Shown here: in pieces, positions 25,001-37,087 of the stretch
Position numbering within the stretch: position 1 is the stretch's first letter
Layout of the letters: every line of letters starts with the position of its first letter
DNA from: Apus apus
Taxonomy: Eukaryota; Chordata; Aves; Apodiformes; Apodidae
Assembly: GCF_020740795.1 (NCBI RefSeq)
Contig: NC_067282.1
Coordinates: 142,772,858 to 142,836,857 of the forward strand
Direction of reading: 5' to 3'
DNA: 64,000 nt
Notes under the pieces: model-generated
What the model was told of the DNA's origin: nothing
The model's input: only the letters and a program-made list of their open reading frames with translations
The model's database searches: none
Program-made: the position numbers and the translations under genes

Positions 25001-26182
25001 TCTTCTCTAACCTCCATGGGATTGCACCCCTTCATGAAAATCTGACTGCTGTGAATTACCAGCACATTAGTTCACTCGTGCAGTCTTTGGAAGTGCAAGT
25101 CCAGGCAGCCTGGCTTGAGGGACCTGGCAGGCCTACACTTTGTTATGGCTGCCTGTCCTGAAGTTTGGCTCTGAGCATTTTGAATCAAGGTGCAGGGGCT
25201 TCAACCCAAGCCTTTGCTCCAGAGCTTTCTAGCAAATAAAGATTTTTATTAATGTTGTTCTTTTCCACTCAGGAAAACCATTCCTCTCATTTTCTAATCA
25301 CTTCCAGCCATAAGTAACAGACCCATTAACAGCACAGCTCAGCTTTAATCCCAGGAGGCTGTTTACTGGAACTGGAAAGTTCCCATGCTTCCCAGCAGTG
25401 TCTGACACCAGGATTGCCTGGCAATGCAAATGCTGCAGTAATGGGAACATAGGAACAACATTGGCAGCGTAACACTGGAGAGAAAAAGTACCAGCTACTT
25501 TAGCATTGAAAAGAGAGACAAGAAGGTGCCTCGTTATCAAGGTTAATTTTGCCCATTGAAATTTTTATACCATAGCAGCTTTCTCATTATTCAACATCAG
25601 TTCTCAAAATGATGCTTGAGTTTAGCAAGAAACAGATGTGAAGCTGACTGGTCTGCAATTACATTATAATTGATTATAAAAGGGCTGGCAAAGGGGCCAC
25701 TTATATCATTGTCCCTGCCCATTAAGAGGGCTGTAGCATGACCTGTGAAGCTGGTCTTGCATTAAAAGTACAGAAGCCAATGTGACTGCTAGCAGTAATG
25801 GGAGAGTTGCCAGGGTTGCTTTTACCGGGAAGCTGCAGTGATTCTCCTGCCTCAGAAATGTTCCTCTGGTCTTTGCAAATCAAATTTAAATGTCCTGTTC
25901 AGTGCAATCTCCCTGTGCAGGGCAACCCTCTCCCCAGGCTTTGGAGAGAAACATGCAGAGACCCAGCATGAGCAGTTCATAGTGTGGTGCATGAGTCGCT
26001 GCAGGGCCCATGGCAGATCTGACTGCAGCAGATCAATGGCCCCACTCAGCCCTGGGGCAGGGGGTGCATTTCCCTCCCTGACTGGAGACCACACACCCAG
26101 GCCCAGGAGCTCCCTGTGTTTTTAAGAGGAACTTCTGCTGCAAGAGGTGTAAAGAGCAAGTGAGGAGGTCAGGTTGACTTAC
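22071..26182. other. OVCH1 intron where one or two protease 1 exons are missing
   Basis: The exons for the GEYN strand and the catalytic-Asp (DIALL) strand of protease 1 should lie here. Reading the reverse strand gave only weak look-alikes (see rejected items). They may be deleted or decayed beyond recognition. Confidence 0.6.
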
Positions 26183-26280
26183 TGCTCCAGGTTTACCATG
26201 CAGTGAGCAGTGGTGATAACCAAATCTCCTCAGATCAGATCACCACCACAAAAATGGAAATGGCCTGGTTTGAGGGACAT
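26183..26280 (-). pseudogene. OVCH1: OVCH1 exon: protease 1 catalytic-His exon with TGA stop
   Basis: Acceptor TTTGAAG and donor CA|GTAAGTC flank 98 nt that read MSLKPGHFHFCGGDLI, stop, GDLVITTAHCM. CGG..LI and TTAHC are the disulphide Cys and catalytic His block of S1 proteases. The stop TGA (26232-26230) sits where relatives carry a polar residue and could have arisen from CGA by a CpG transition. The donor is a perfect consensus, showing the exon was functional until fairly recently. Confidence 0.9.
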
Positions 26281-26608
26281 CTTCAAAGAAAGGGCGAGGT
26301 ACATTTTGAAATGAGGTGACTCCTGTTCCCCACCAATATGTGAAATAACAAAGATCAGCCCAGAATTTTTTTTTTATTTTTTTTTTCCTCCCAGTATTAG
26401 TGTGTGGGATGCCCAACAGCCTGGGAGCCCAGAGGGGTCATTTTCAATCCATAGCTGACTCTTGGCAGCCCCCTTTGGCTCCAGTGGTACATGAGAGGAA
26501 TGAGACCCTGGAGCATCCTGAAAGAGAGGGGAGTGGACAGACACACCACTCCTCTTCCTTGCCTTCCTGAGCTTCCAGAACTTGATGCTAGCCAGGGATC
26601 CAGAGGAT

Positions 26609-26781
26609 CTATCCTGTGACCTCAGAACCCTACCCTCTCCTCCTATACCACCCTCTCCTCTGCCCGTGGCAGGGGGGTTGGAACTACATAATCTTAAGGT
26701 CCCTTCCAAACTAGTCTGATTCAATGATTCTTGCCCTTCGTGCTACTATCTGCACACATTTTCAAGCTGCTGCATCTGCAC
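26609..26781 (+). repeat. 173-bp direct duplication, copy 1 (contains a CR1 tail)
   Basis: Matches 28774-28946 over its full 173 bp with about 7 substitutions and no gap. It includes a CR1-like tail (GGGGGGTTGGAACTACATAA) and unique flanking sequence on both sides. The shared flanks argue for a local duplication rather than two independent insertions. Confidence 0.85.
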
Positions 26782-27296
26782 AGGCTGGGTTTTCGGGTGC
26801 AGGAAGTAGCAAATGCTGCTTGCCAAAAGTCCCAGTGTTTGCTCTGGCACCATGCAAACAAGTAGTACTTTTCTAAATAGAACCATGCCCTGCTCAGTTA
26901 CTCTTAAGACATCATCCCACAGTCATTGCTCTATGCATCTCCTTATGTGAACACAAACTGCCAAAGAAGGTAACTTCCCTCTGCAGCAGGGGACCACTTT
27001 CCCACCTCTGCAGCCTCTTGCTATAGCATAAGCCCCAGCAAATCCTCAGCTGATGCACACCTCAAAAGCTCTGCAGGTGCATTAGCTCACACCAGCTAGA
27101 GATCTTATCTTAATTACTACATCAACTCATTCCCTCCACTTTGGGAGGGGGATCAAGCTGGGGACCTGGGCAAGAAGGACTTCTAGTCCAACTTCCACTT
27201 TTGAGTGATGAGTGCTAAATGACTTGAGGATGAAAGAGATCCTACTGCCTCTCCGTCACCTTCCCCAGGGGGAAGGCAGAGCACTGCAACAGAAGC

Positions 27297-27415
27297 CTGC
27301 CAGGGTTGCCCTCCAGACGCAGACTCTCTCCCACCAATGATTCGAGAGAAGAATCCCAGTGGTAGAGGATCCTCTGGGCTCTTCTGGTCAATGGGACAAA
27401 TGCCACACTTCAGGC
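27297..27415 (-). pseudogene. OVCH1: OVCH1 exon: protease 1 pro-region and activation site
   Basis: Acceptor CTGTGTAG opens a frame reading LKCGICP, an acidic linker and then SRIIGGRESASGGQPWQ. Arg-Ile-Ile-Gly-Gly is the trypsin-type activation site, followed by the conserved Gln-Pro-Trp-Gln. The family intron is expected directly after PWQ, and the following exon does begin MSLK. Here the junction is CAG|GCTTCT instead of CAG|GT, a poor match even for GC donors. The coding part itself is open. Confidence 0.85.
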
Positions 27416-28773
27416 CTACACAGATGAAAAACAAGAGTGTTTTGCACTGAGACAACCCCCCTTGCTATGTTCAAATGCATCACCTCAGGCTCCTCTGTCA
27501 GTTAGGAAATTAATGGGACAAATCCTAGGTGTCACAGCTTTCCTGGCTCCAGCCTGAGCTCCAAGCTGAAGGCAATTATATGGAGATAAATGAAAACACA
27601 CAGAAATTGCATTTCTTGATAAGAAGCTGATGTGTGCAAAGCTGAGTCTCCTGTGAGGTCCTTTCATGATGTGTGTGCATTAGACATAAAAAAGGAAAAA
27701 AAGCAAATTTCATCCAGTAGCCTAATTATTCTTAATGAAATGCAAGTGGGACTTACAAAATTACGTAACAAGAGCAACAGGTCATCATGATGCCACCTGA
27801 CTTCATTCAAAGTTTACTGTTTCAAAGCCTCTGTACCTTAAGCACCCTGGGGCACTTAACTTGAGCAAGGAAAGCATCCTGAAAGATCCTGTCTCTGAAC
27901 TGAGCTGGCCCAGCACTCAGTTTTGGCTTTGATCCGAAAAACATCGCAAGGAGACAGAGCTTTCTCACGTTGCTTTTGGCTCCGGCTGCCCCTTAGAAAT
28001 GTGGACAATGAGTATGGGGAAAGTTTGACTTAGAGCAAGGTCCAGCCAGGGATGGCTGGCTCTGATTAAATTTTAGATGCCTCACTGAACTGTGCAGTTT
28101 GAGATAAATTAATGGCAGTCACATTTATGTTCTCTGGGAAAACTGCCCTAAGCCCTCAGCTAGCAGAGAGCGATGCACACACAGACAGGCCTGCCAGACC
28201 ACATGCTGGGTGGAAGAGGAAGGGGCTGCTCCAAAATGTGATCATCACAGCAAAGATCACACTGGAGGGGTGACTTGAAATACGTGCAACACAAAGACAA
28301 GGAACTCATTGCAATTCCTTATACCAGTGGTCTGCCTCTCCAGCCTAGATGGTTTCAGAGGGGTAGCATCAAGCCTCTGGCTCCTTTATGAGAAGATGAC
28401 AGCAGCTCTTCCTTTACTCCCTTCAGCTGGCCTGTGTCTGCCTCAACTGAAAATCACTTTGTTACTCACTCCTGTCCAATGTGTTTCTCATGCCAATAGG
28501 AGGGGTCCCCTGCCTCTCCCAAGCCAAGGCTTAGATAAGAGTTCAGTTCCCAGCCAAGCAAACATAAGCAATATAATGGTCATGATTTAGGTCTCTCACT
28601 GTGCTTGCCCCAGCAAGAGCCTGAAATAACTCACTGGAGTCACCAGGAGAGCGAGTCTGGATCCAGAATATTACCAACTATCACAACATCATCCCTCCAG
28701 CCTCCTCTTTAATTCTGGGTTCCATGTCCTCTGTGCAGGCTTGAAGGCAGTGCTACTTTCTTAACCTTCCCAT

Positions 28774-28946
28774 CTATCCTGTGACCTCAGAACCTTACCC
28801 TCTCTCCCTATACCACCCTTTCCTCTGCCCATGGCAGGGGGGTTGGAACTACATAATCTTAAGGTCCCTTCCAAACTAGTCTGATTCAATGATTCTTGCC
28901 CTTCATGCTACTATCAGCACACATTTTCAAGCTGCTGCATCTGCAC
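28774..28946 (+). repeat. 173-bp direct duplication, copy 2
   Basis: Second copy of the block at 26609-26781, same orientation, 2165 bp away, about 96% identical by eye. It lies in the OVCH1 intron between the candidate signal-peptide exon and the activation-site exon. Confidence 0.85.
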
Positions 28947-30096
28947 TTGACAGGCATGAATAAGCCCACCAGTCTCTCACACCATCTTACCTAAGTGCCA
29001 GTGAGCTGAGGAGCCCACATCTTTCTCCTCTACCCAGCCAGCCATCCTAAGACCTCAACAGTAACAAGCAGGACTTACTCCACAACTCCTGCAGCCCTTC
29101 TGGCTGTAGAGGAGCTAAGTGATCTCCTTGCTGCCTCATTCAGCCCAGCCTCTCCCCCTTTTTTAAACACTATTTTATCATACTCCTAGGGCACCATCTG
29201 GCCTCAAAGCATCTGACTACTGCAGAAAGCTCAGTCACAAAATCAGGCACAATTTTCTAAGCCATTGACCTGGACCAAGCTCTCCCTAGCCTTTGCTGCT
29301 GAGTAGCTTTGCCAAAAAGAGACTGTAGTGATTATTGCTATAGCAGCAACTCTACTAGTGAAGTAGAAAATAAATAGACTTTATCAGGGAGCTAAATGAT
29401 GGAGAAAACACCATTCCCTGAGGTGGAGAGAGAACTAGCATTAGCAACTGCAGAGGGAACAGCATCATAGTGGAGCAGGAGAAACAGCAGTCAGGTCGTT
29501 ATCCCATCTCTCCCCCCATCTGGGCAGATTTTTTAGCACTGGTTTCATTACTATTTCCTCTCTTATGTAAGCATCCCTACGAGATAAATTTTTACATGAT
29601 GTGGGAGCAGACCAGACAGGGAGTTATAAGTAAGTTCATCACTGTAGGCAGATCAGTAAGAAAGATGTGAGAACATGCTGGCATTCATTGCTCTCCTAGA
29701 CACTTTTCTGACCTGGCTGCCCCAAGGTCACTAGTGAGCAAGCTCAGCAAGACCAAGCCATTTCTCATTCTTGCCCAGCCAAGGGACCACACTGCAGCTG
29801 AAAAGCTTGCATGGCAAATGAATAACTTGTCCCAGCAGCCAGGAGAGGGCTGCAACAAGCAGCACCTAGATGGGAGTGTAAGAATGGCTTCCAGTTCCTG
29901 TAGAGCTACAGCAAGGGCAGCCCAAACGCACTCACAAACACACCAAGCTTCAGTATAATTTACGCAAATTGATTGGTTTTATTAACTTGTCTGGTACCCT
30001 AAAAGAGCAGGTAACACCAGTACTCACTGCTGTAACCCCCACACTGGGGCACATCTCCCCACAACCCCTGCCCCAGAGCCCTTGGACAGTACTCAC

Positions 30097-30179
30097 CACA
30101 CAGAACAGGCAGGGACACCAGCAGCAATAAGAGCCCTGCTCCCACCGTAGCCCAGGGAATTAATCCAGTGCTGGAACAT
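30097..30179 (-). pseudogene. OVCH1: OVCH1 candidate signal-peptide exon
   Basis: The reverse strand reads a hydrophobic core GAGLLLLLVSLPVLC ending G|GTGAGT, a strong donor. Its single leftover base fits the next exon (G|GC gives Gly), which opens LKCGICP. The only nearby ATG (30179-30177) is one base out of frame with the hydrophobic core, and the core's own frame meets a TAG just upstream. Either the exon has gained one base or the true start lies elsewhere. Confidence 0.55.
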
Positions 30180-33100
30180 GGGCTGGCCTAAGCTGTAGTA
30201 CATACAGAAGAAGCAAATCCTTCCTAATGAGCCCCTTTAATAGATGATGGGCCAATCAGTTTGGACAGGTGAGGCTGTAAATCAGGTGGGTCTGAAGGCT
30301 CACCAACCATGACCATGAGGGTCACCAGCTCCCAGCTGTAGTTTGCTGCCCACTTTGCATGAAGGTATTAGAAGGAGCTAATATCCCCCTCTCACCATTG
30401 CTACCAGCTCTGAGCTGCCTCAGCCCTTGTGGTTTGAAATAAAACTGCTTTTGTAGAGGAGGGTTAGCACAAGCAAAGGCAAGTCCAACAAGTTCTTTGG
30501 TCTGTGGTTTCTCCTCAAGCAGGGCAGCCAAGAGAAGCATGTTTATGAGATGTGGTGGTGTGTTTGCCTCTTCCTTCCCAGAGGACACCAAGAGGGTTGG
30601 ACACCTCTAACAGCTTTTCATCTGTGAAGCAATACATGGGGTTTATGGAGAGGCTTATGTAGCTGCCATAAGGCTGAGAATTGACCTTTTTTTACAGGGA
30701 GAGCTGCCATCCACATACTGCAAGAGCAACTAAAGCATGGAGCTGCTTTTCACAGCACAGCAGGCATCTCCACCCCACCTCAGGAGCCGCTGGGCAGCCT
30801 GGAGGCTTCATGGCCCAGAGAAGACAAGCGCTGCCTGAGCTGTCCCCACTTGCCATGCCCTTGCCTGTCCCCATGGGCACTGCCTGCCATGTTGGCCAGC
30901 TGGCAGCAGGAAGGTCCCTCTCCTGTGATATGAGAGTGCCAAAGGCCAATTATATCTGCAGGCAACAGGGGGAGCCAAGATCATCATGCTGTGTCCTGGT
31001 CCTGATGAAAGGGCAAAAAATGCACACTGCTCCACAGGGCAAGGTCCAGGCTATGACCCACCTGGCTGTACATCTTATTTCTCCATCAGTACAAACAAGG
31101 ACCTGGGTAGAGGGGCATTGGGTAGCAAGCTCCATTAAGAAACCCTCCATATTGGGATCTGAGAGAACTTAAAGGTGTATTGGCTGGCTTCAAAATGAGC
31201 ATGCAATTCCCTTTCATGCTGCAGAGGGTCTTGCACACACTAAGATGGCAGGAAACATTATGGGGTCTTGATTCTCTTTCAGGCCCATTTTCAGTGGAGG
31301 TGTTTATCACCATCAGAATCCCCTGAGTGAACCCAAGCCCTGGGAGCACACAGGAGCACCTGGGAAGGTCTACTGGAAAGAAAGGAATTAGAACAAAAGG
31401 AGTTTCTTTTTCTGTTCCGTTTTTCTCTTTGCACTTTGCAGTCTTGACACATTCTTGACAGACGTATAAAGCCTGACATGAAGAGCTTTTGTCACTATAA
31501 TGTGTCCAATCACCAAGATCATATAATCACCCCTTTCTCATGCTCACGCTCCAAAAAATGCCTCCTCCAAAATTTTTATAAGCCCAGGCTCAAATACATG
31601 TGCTGCATAGTTGCTCCTAGGCAACCAATAACTGGGACTCCTTCAGCAGTAAAATGTAAGAAGTAAGAAACTTTGGCCCTTCCAGAAGTTGTTGTTCATG
31701 GTTGGTCCTAAGGAACAGACTAACCTGATAGCCAAGAGAACAAAACCAGACATGGCACTTACTTTTCTTACTTTTTATATAAAATAGACATTTACATACA
31801 TTTTCTTTTGCAAAGACTTGGAGCATAACTCCTTTATGTGAAATCGAGCCATAAATCCCACAGTGAAAAAAGCAAAGACTTTGCAAATTCCTGTACCACT
31901 GACATACATCCAGCTGCTGCTAAGTGTGAATGTGTTTTTTTTAAAGATTTCTAATCCACGGGCTGTTTTCTTGTTTTTGGTTTGGTTTGGTTTAGATATG
32001 CACAACTGATTAAAAAAAAGAAAAATAGATACAGAAATAAGAACCATATGAACAACAGGCAATGCAAACAACTCCCGCATGGGAGGAACACGCAGCGTGA
32101 CATCCACTTCAGGCAGAGATTTCTACAGTAATACAGTTGTAGAAGCCATCACTTTTACAGAGGATACCACTGGGGCGATTTTCCAGAAGGAAAAACTTTC
32201 AGCAAGTCAGGACAAACATGGCAATGAGCTTTTGCACAAAGTTACCAACATTACCTGAAGCAGCTTTGCCACATGGAAACACAAGTGAATGCCAAGCGCT
32301 TTTTTTTTATTATTTTCTTTTGTTTGTTTTGTTTTTGTTGTGTGTTTTTTTTGCTGCTGGGTTTAAATGTACATGAAAGCAAAACGGTGCATTTTGGAAT
32401 TGCTGCAAGAGACTGAAAGTTGCGGAGAAAAACCCTCCAAGGGCTATTTTTTTTTCCAAAGATCGTGCATAATTGCGTATGTGAAAGATAGAAATGGAGC
32501 ACTTGGGCAAATTAATCCCATACAGATTGAGAAGACTGAAGCGCTCCGTTTCACTAAGTTGGAGGACAAAGGGGGCAAAAGATCATACAAGTATATTCTA
32601 CATTGCCTAATTATTAAAATTAGAATGACAATTATCTTCTTTCACCAATATTGTACTTGGTATCTGGACTGGTTTCTATAGCTGTTGAGAAGCTTTCATA
32701 GTTTTTAGGTAATTTGAGAGGTGTCCAGTCTCCCCTGCAAGTTAGGCTCTTTATTTTGGATTGTTTTGACATAGATTTCTTCCACCCATGTGCGTGCGTG
32801 CATGCATACACCCCTGTCCTCACTGAGATCCCTGGAATGAAGGCCATTCATTTGCACTGCTGCATTCACTTACTGTTTGGCCAAAACAAGGTGCCTGCAC
32901 ATTTGCAGGAAAATCTAGTCCAAGCAGTCTGCGGGAGAGAGAAAATGCCCCCCACTGCATATTTTATCCCAGGAGATGGAAAAGGAATGGAAGAATGCTG
33001 GACTTTAAATAAGCAATAAAATAAAACAAAATCCATCCGCTGAAAATATTATTCATGGGGACAGGAAAAAGCAACATAATTATTATGCTTTCATTTAAGA

Positions 33101-35864
33101 TTAAAATGCACACTGAGTATACAAGAGTCCTGTCTAACCAGCTTTCCATTAATTCTCTACATTCCTATTGGTGAGCACTGAGGTTTAGCCAATGCAACTT
33201 GCTGAGAGAGCAAACTCTCCCCCACCAGGTACAGCTTCATCCATTTATTAATTTATAATCTCTGCAAACCATGCTGAGCACTGGAGTTGGCAGAAAACAA
33301 TGTATTTATAACTCATTATTTTAGAAGCTGTGCAATGCTAGAGGAAGAGGACATTTCCTGTGATTAATTAGGATAATAACCAGTTGATCACAAGGTAAGT
33401 CGCTAGATTTATCCTCCCCAATAGCGTTCCATTTTGGTGGTGGTAACCCATTTCATATCACACTCCATTCTTCTTCTTCACCTGCAATAAACCTTTCACA
33501 AGATTAATGTCCTGAACAAACACAGTGTTTCAGCATGGACGCCAACGAGACAGGGAGTCAGCTCAAAACTTCACAAGGGTTCAACTGCTTTGGTAGCTCA
33601 TGGTCTGGATTGTTCTCCAGATATGCTGCCAGTTTGCAGACTGTCATCTCGCACAGAGGGGCTATGAAGTGCTGGTTGAGGAAAGCAGGGTTCATTACTG
33701 AGCCCTCCTCTCTCCATAACTACCATAAACCCAGCTCCAAAATGTGGAGAGTTGGCCTTTCAACACATAAATGTAATTTAGTTCAACTGGGATTAAACTC
33801 AGTGGATATGCTACCTGCCTAATTCAGGTGAGTAAACGAACACACCCCATGCCTTCCAACCAAACTACCTCCCTCACTGGGAGGATGGCCTCACCTTTTC
33901 ACATTATTCTGCAAGTAAGACAGTGTTGCAAAAATATTAATCCTTCTCCAGGACCTGGGAGCAGGGCACCCAAAGCTATATTATACTTTTACACGTGGCA
34001 CAGTCAAGATGGCTTCGATCAGGTTCTAGGACAAGAAGAAGACAATCTTTTCTACCAGGTCTCTCAGGAAAGACAAATTAAGATTTAAGCCAAAGTTAAA
34101 AACACAAAACCAAGTCTTCCCCCTCACAAAGAATTTCTATAAAAAAATACAACTTCTATATTTGAAAAAATATGTTTTGCCAGCCACAAATTAAAGCTGC
34201 ACTGATGTGGGGCTTACACAATATATAGTATTTATTTAATATATCTTTATGAGGCAAAGTTTATAGCTGATACACATTTTTAAATGAGACGTATCTCCCC
34301 TGACCTCTATCCTCCACGCTTCAGCAAGCTGTAGGAGCACTCTGCACATGCCTCCCCTGTGGGGGGCTTTGCATGGCACTACTCTTGGGGACTGCACCAA
34401 ACACAGCTCTGCCAGCTCCCAGAGTCACTGCCAAGCACTGCCACAGTCACAGCGCTGGGCACATTGGGATTTGGTGAAGCTGCCTCAAAAGCAAGCTCAC
34501 CCTGGGGAGAAGCAGAGAGCTTTATGGCCCAGGTACCTCTGAACACCCCAGTAATGAACCATCTACAACTTTTCAGTGTGTGGTGGGGAACTGACTGCTA
34601 GCAGAGGCGGTTTCAGCTTTGGTTTCCACATCCAACAGGACTCTGCTGGCGCGACCCCATCTCCTCCTGGCCATCCTGGCAGCGCCAGGGCTGTGCAAAG
34701 TTACTCCATGCATGGCATCCAGTGGAGCACCTGCACTGGGGACCCACAGAAATGTCAGGTCAGCAAGCCCATGAACACAAAAATTGTGTGAAAAGACAAG
34801 GGTTGTGGACCCAGTCCCAGGTCCTCCAACCCAACCTGGCCCCAACCCCAGAAAGCAAAGTAGGCTGCTTGGAGCTTGGGGAAAAGAAGGGAAGATTCAC
34901 TAGCAGACGACTTGCTTTTGTCCCAGCTGCTCCCTTCGGAAACTAGTTTGAAGGGAGACAGCCAAGAAGCATGTGTCATCACCTTCTCCCCCAGAGGGTC
35001 TCTCCCTCCCACCTCTGCCCAGCTGTAGGCACTGACCAGTCTACTTGGCCAGTGGGGACCAACCAGTACTTCCCAAGTCCAGCCTCATCTCAGCGGGAGT
35101 ACATCTAAGGCTCTAGTAGATTCACAAGCCCTAGCAGGGCTGACACCAGTCTGCACTCCCTCTAAGCTCCAAATGCAGTTGGAGTCATGTTAATAATTTG
35201 TCAGTAATTTGACCGCCAGTAGTGGCTGGACACAGCTTTTTAAAAGAAGCCAGCTGCCCCATTGGTGCATGGCTGCCCCATGACACTGAGTGAATTTGGA
35301 GCTTGCTGAGGTGTCATGGCCAGCACCACCTAAATCTGGGTGCCATGTGGATCACTGCCTCCCAGGCTTTTCCTGGCAGATCAGTAGCAAGGCATCACAG
35401 ACCTAATCAGAACTGTCCTTCACTAATAATGCCAAACCCTGGGCTTCTCTTCTGCAGGGACTGGCCATGATCAAGCTCAAATATAACAACTTCAATGGCA
35501 GTTTCCTGTTGAAAGAGGAACAAACTGTTGACCGACCTACTCTACTGTCCAAACCCAAAGGCAGTGGCATCAAGCATGATCCCACTAACGCTCTCTGTGA
35601 ACTGGTACATAGTCTGGTGAAAGCAGCAGAAGTGCAGTGACAGCAAGGTCCAACCTGCTCTGCAGCCATTTGCTTTAGAAATGTCATTAGGGGGAGTTAT
35701 TCAAGCATGCCTTGGTGGTCCTGCATTCTTCTAACTTCAGACAATACAAGTCACAATGCCCAGCCATGTGGCCAGCTGTGAAGGATACTGCCCAAATCAT
35801 AAAAAAGAGAGAAAATATATTAATTATTTGACTATTATAAGTTAAATAAATAAAGCTCAAAATA
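30180..35864. other. Sequence between OVCH1 and TMTC1; no gene recognised
   Basis: No exon-like pattern with splice sites was found. Part of it, especially the AT-rich stretch at about 31.5-34.3 kb with repeated minus-strand AATAAA motifs, could be an extended TMTC1 3' UTR. The remainder could hold the former OVCH1 promoter, but no promoter motif is claimed. Confidence 0.5.
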
Positions 35865-36946
35865 AAAGCCCCAATTCTGAAGAGAATTTATTTTCCCACT
35901 CCAGTATTTAAAAATATAGATTTATGACTGATCTGCTATAGGTAATTTTCTGCATCTTTACGGGGAGAACACTGACATGGTGTTTCGTCAGTTATGACCA
36001 TGATAAATGGACTTTGTCCCTGTAAACCCATAAAAATGCCTCCTTAGTACCTTTCCAGGCTACAAAATCTTCCCTAATCTTTCTGTGGCTTTACTTTATC
36101 TCTTATATTGATCAGATTGTTTTTGGTTGTGGTTTTTTTTACTGGGGACTGGACAGGAGGACAAGTAATCCTAGAGCTTCCCATTGCCTTTGGATGCTTC
36201 CATTTTTTTCAGAGTAATTATTTGGCCTTCCGGGAGAGGGCACAGGGTAAAGCCATATGACATTCAACAATACTGACATAATGAACCTGAATTACTACAA
36301 AAATCTTACAAGTAACGTATTCAGGTGAGGTTTTCCCTCAAAGGATCATGTGTCCTACTTGTAGAATCATCCTTCCAGGGTGATATTCAGATACCGTTTT
36401 CCCTTTCTTTAGAACAATTTTCAAGTCACATATAGTGCTGTAAAAGTGGCCACCATTTCCTCAGCATTAAGCCCTTGAAACCTTTTAATGTGACCAATAT
36501 GACCGTCTTTCCTGGCTCAGAAGGACCTGGCAGCACTTGCAATGAAGCCCATCAGTGGTACTTTATGTGGACGAGGTGAGCCTATGTTGAGTGACAGGAG
36601 GTGCCACTTCAACCCTGCTGCAATGGATGAGTGCTTTGTCTCCATGGTTTCCTCAATGATAACTAAGATATTGAAGGTAGCCGTCCCACCCGCACACCCA
36701 GTATGATTAAAATGGGTTCAGCTTAAACATGAATCTTGATTAAAGGAAGGTTCTCATTCATGCTCCAGCATGTCCCACAGGAGGCGAGTGTCTCCTGTAA
36801 CTTTGGTCAAACATAAGCATGCATTCAAAATCTGCCTTCCATAATTCTGAGTCCTGTCAAAGTTCCTTCAGCATCACTTTAAGCAATAGGCTTCTACCAT
36901 ACTCTTCTCCAAGGGGTATGAGTTTCTTTCCACTGGTGACTGAATG
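35865..36946 (-). other. TMTC1: TMTC1 3' untranslated region (minimum extent)
   Basis: AT-rich non-coding sequence follows the TMTC1 stop. The nearest well-placed minus-strand AATAAA lies at 35892-35887, which would give a 3' UTR of about 1.1 kb. Further AATAAA copies at 34236-34231 and 33249-33244 could serve longer forms. The exact end is inferred from signals only. Confidence 0.5.
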
Positions 36947-37087
36947 TTATGTTTGGTCTTTCTCCTGGACTTCCTGAAACCGTTTCTCCAAGCGATCCAG
37001 TTTCGCCAGATTCTCCTTCAGCAACTTGCTGTTTGGAACCAGCTGTAAGGCTTTTTCATAGTAGCCACGGGCAGTGATGTAGCTCCC
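36947..37087 (-). CDS. TMTC1: TMTC1 last coding exon and stop codon
   Basis: Acceptor CTTTGTAG opens 46 codons and TAA (36949-36947). The peptide [20 protein letters not shown] finishes the TPR array. The tail [20 protein letters not shown] ends in QEKDQT, a predicted charged C-terminal helix and the family's conserved C-terminus. Confidence 0.97.
   Translation of the reverse strand, partial: GSYITARGYYEKALQLVPNSKLLKENLAKLDRLEKRFQEVQEKDQT

Larger units (their letters stand above)
10400..30179 (-). pseudogene. OVCH1: OVCH1 (ovochymase-1) unitary pseudogene
   Basis: Minus-strand exons in order encode a signal peptide, activation site RIIGG, protease 1, CUB1, CUB2 and protease 2, the known ovochymase-1 layout. 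Recognisable pieces include ICLPHRDENFQAGILC, LDVEYQVGCDHGYVSL, CWPW..DYQC and HPGGITARMLC. Ovochymases are secreted egg-associated multidomain proteases. This copy carries in-frame stops at 26232-26230, 19812-19810, 19734-19732, 16919-16917 and 10809-10807, a frameshift in the (AC)6 tract at 10732-10743, and a phase clash between the exons at 15361 and 13598. Activation and catalytic residues have changed. Exons for the protease 1 catalytic Asp and for the start of CUB1 were not found. TMTC1 next door fixes the synteny. A processed copy is excluded because introns remain. A single stop could be a sequencing error; this many could not. Confidence 0.9.

Noticed and set aside
25852..26094. REIALNRTFKF on the minus strand as the Asp exon
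   Set aside because: Short chance similarity without splice sites or surrounding motifs.
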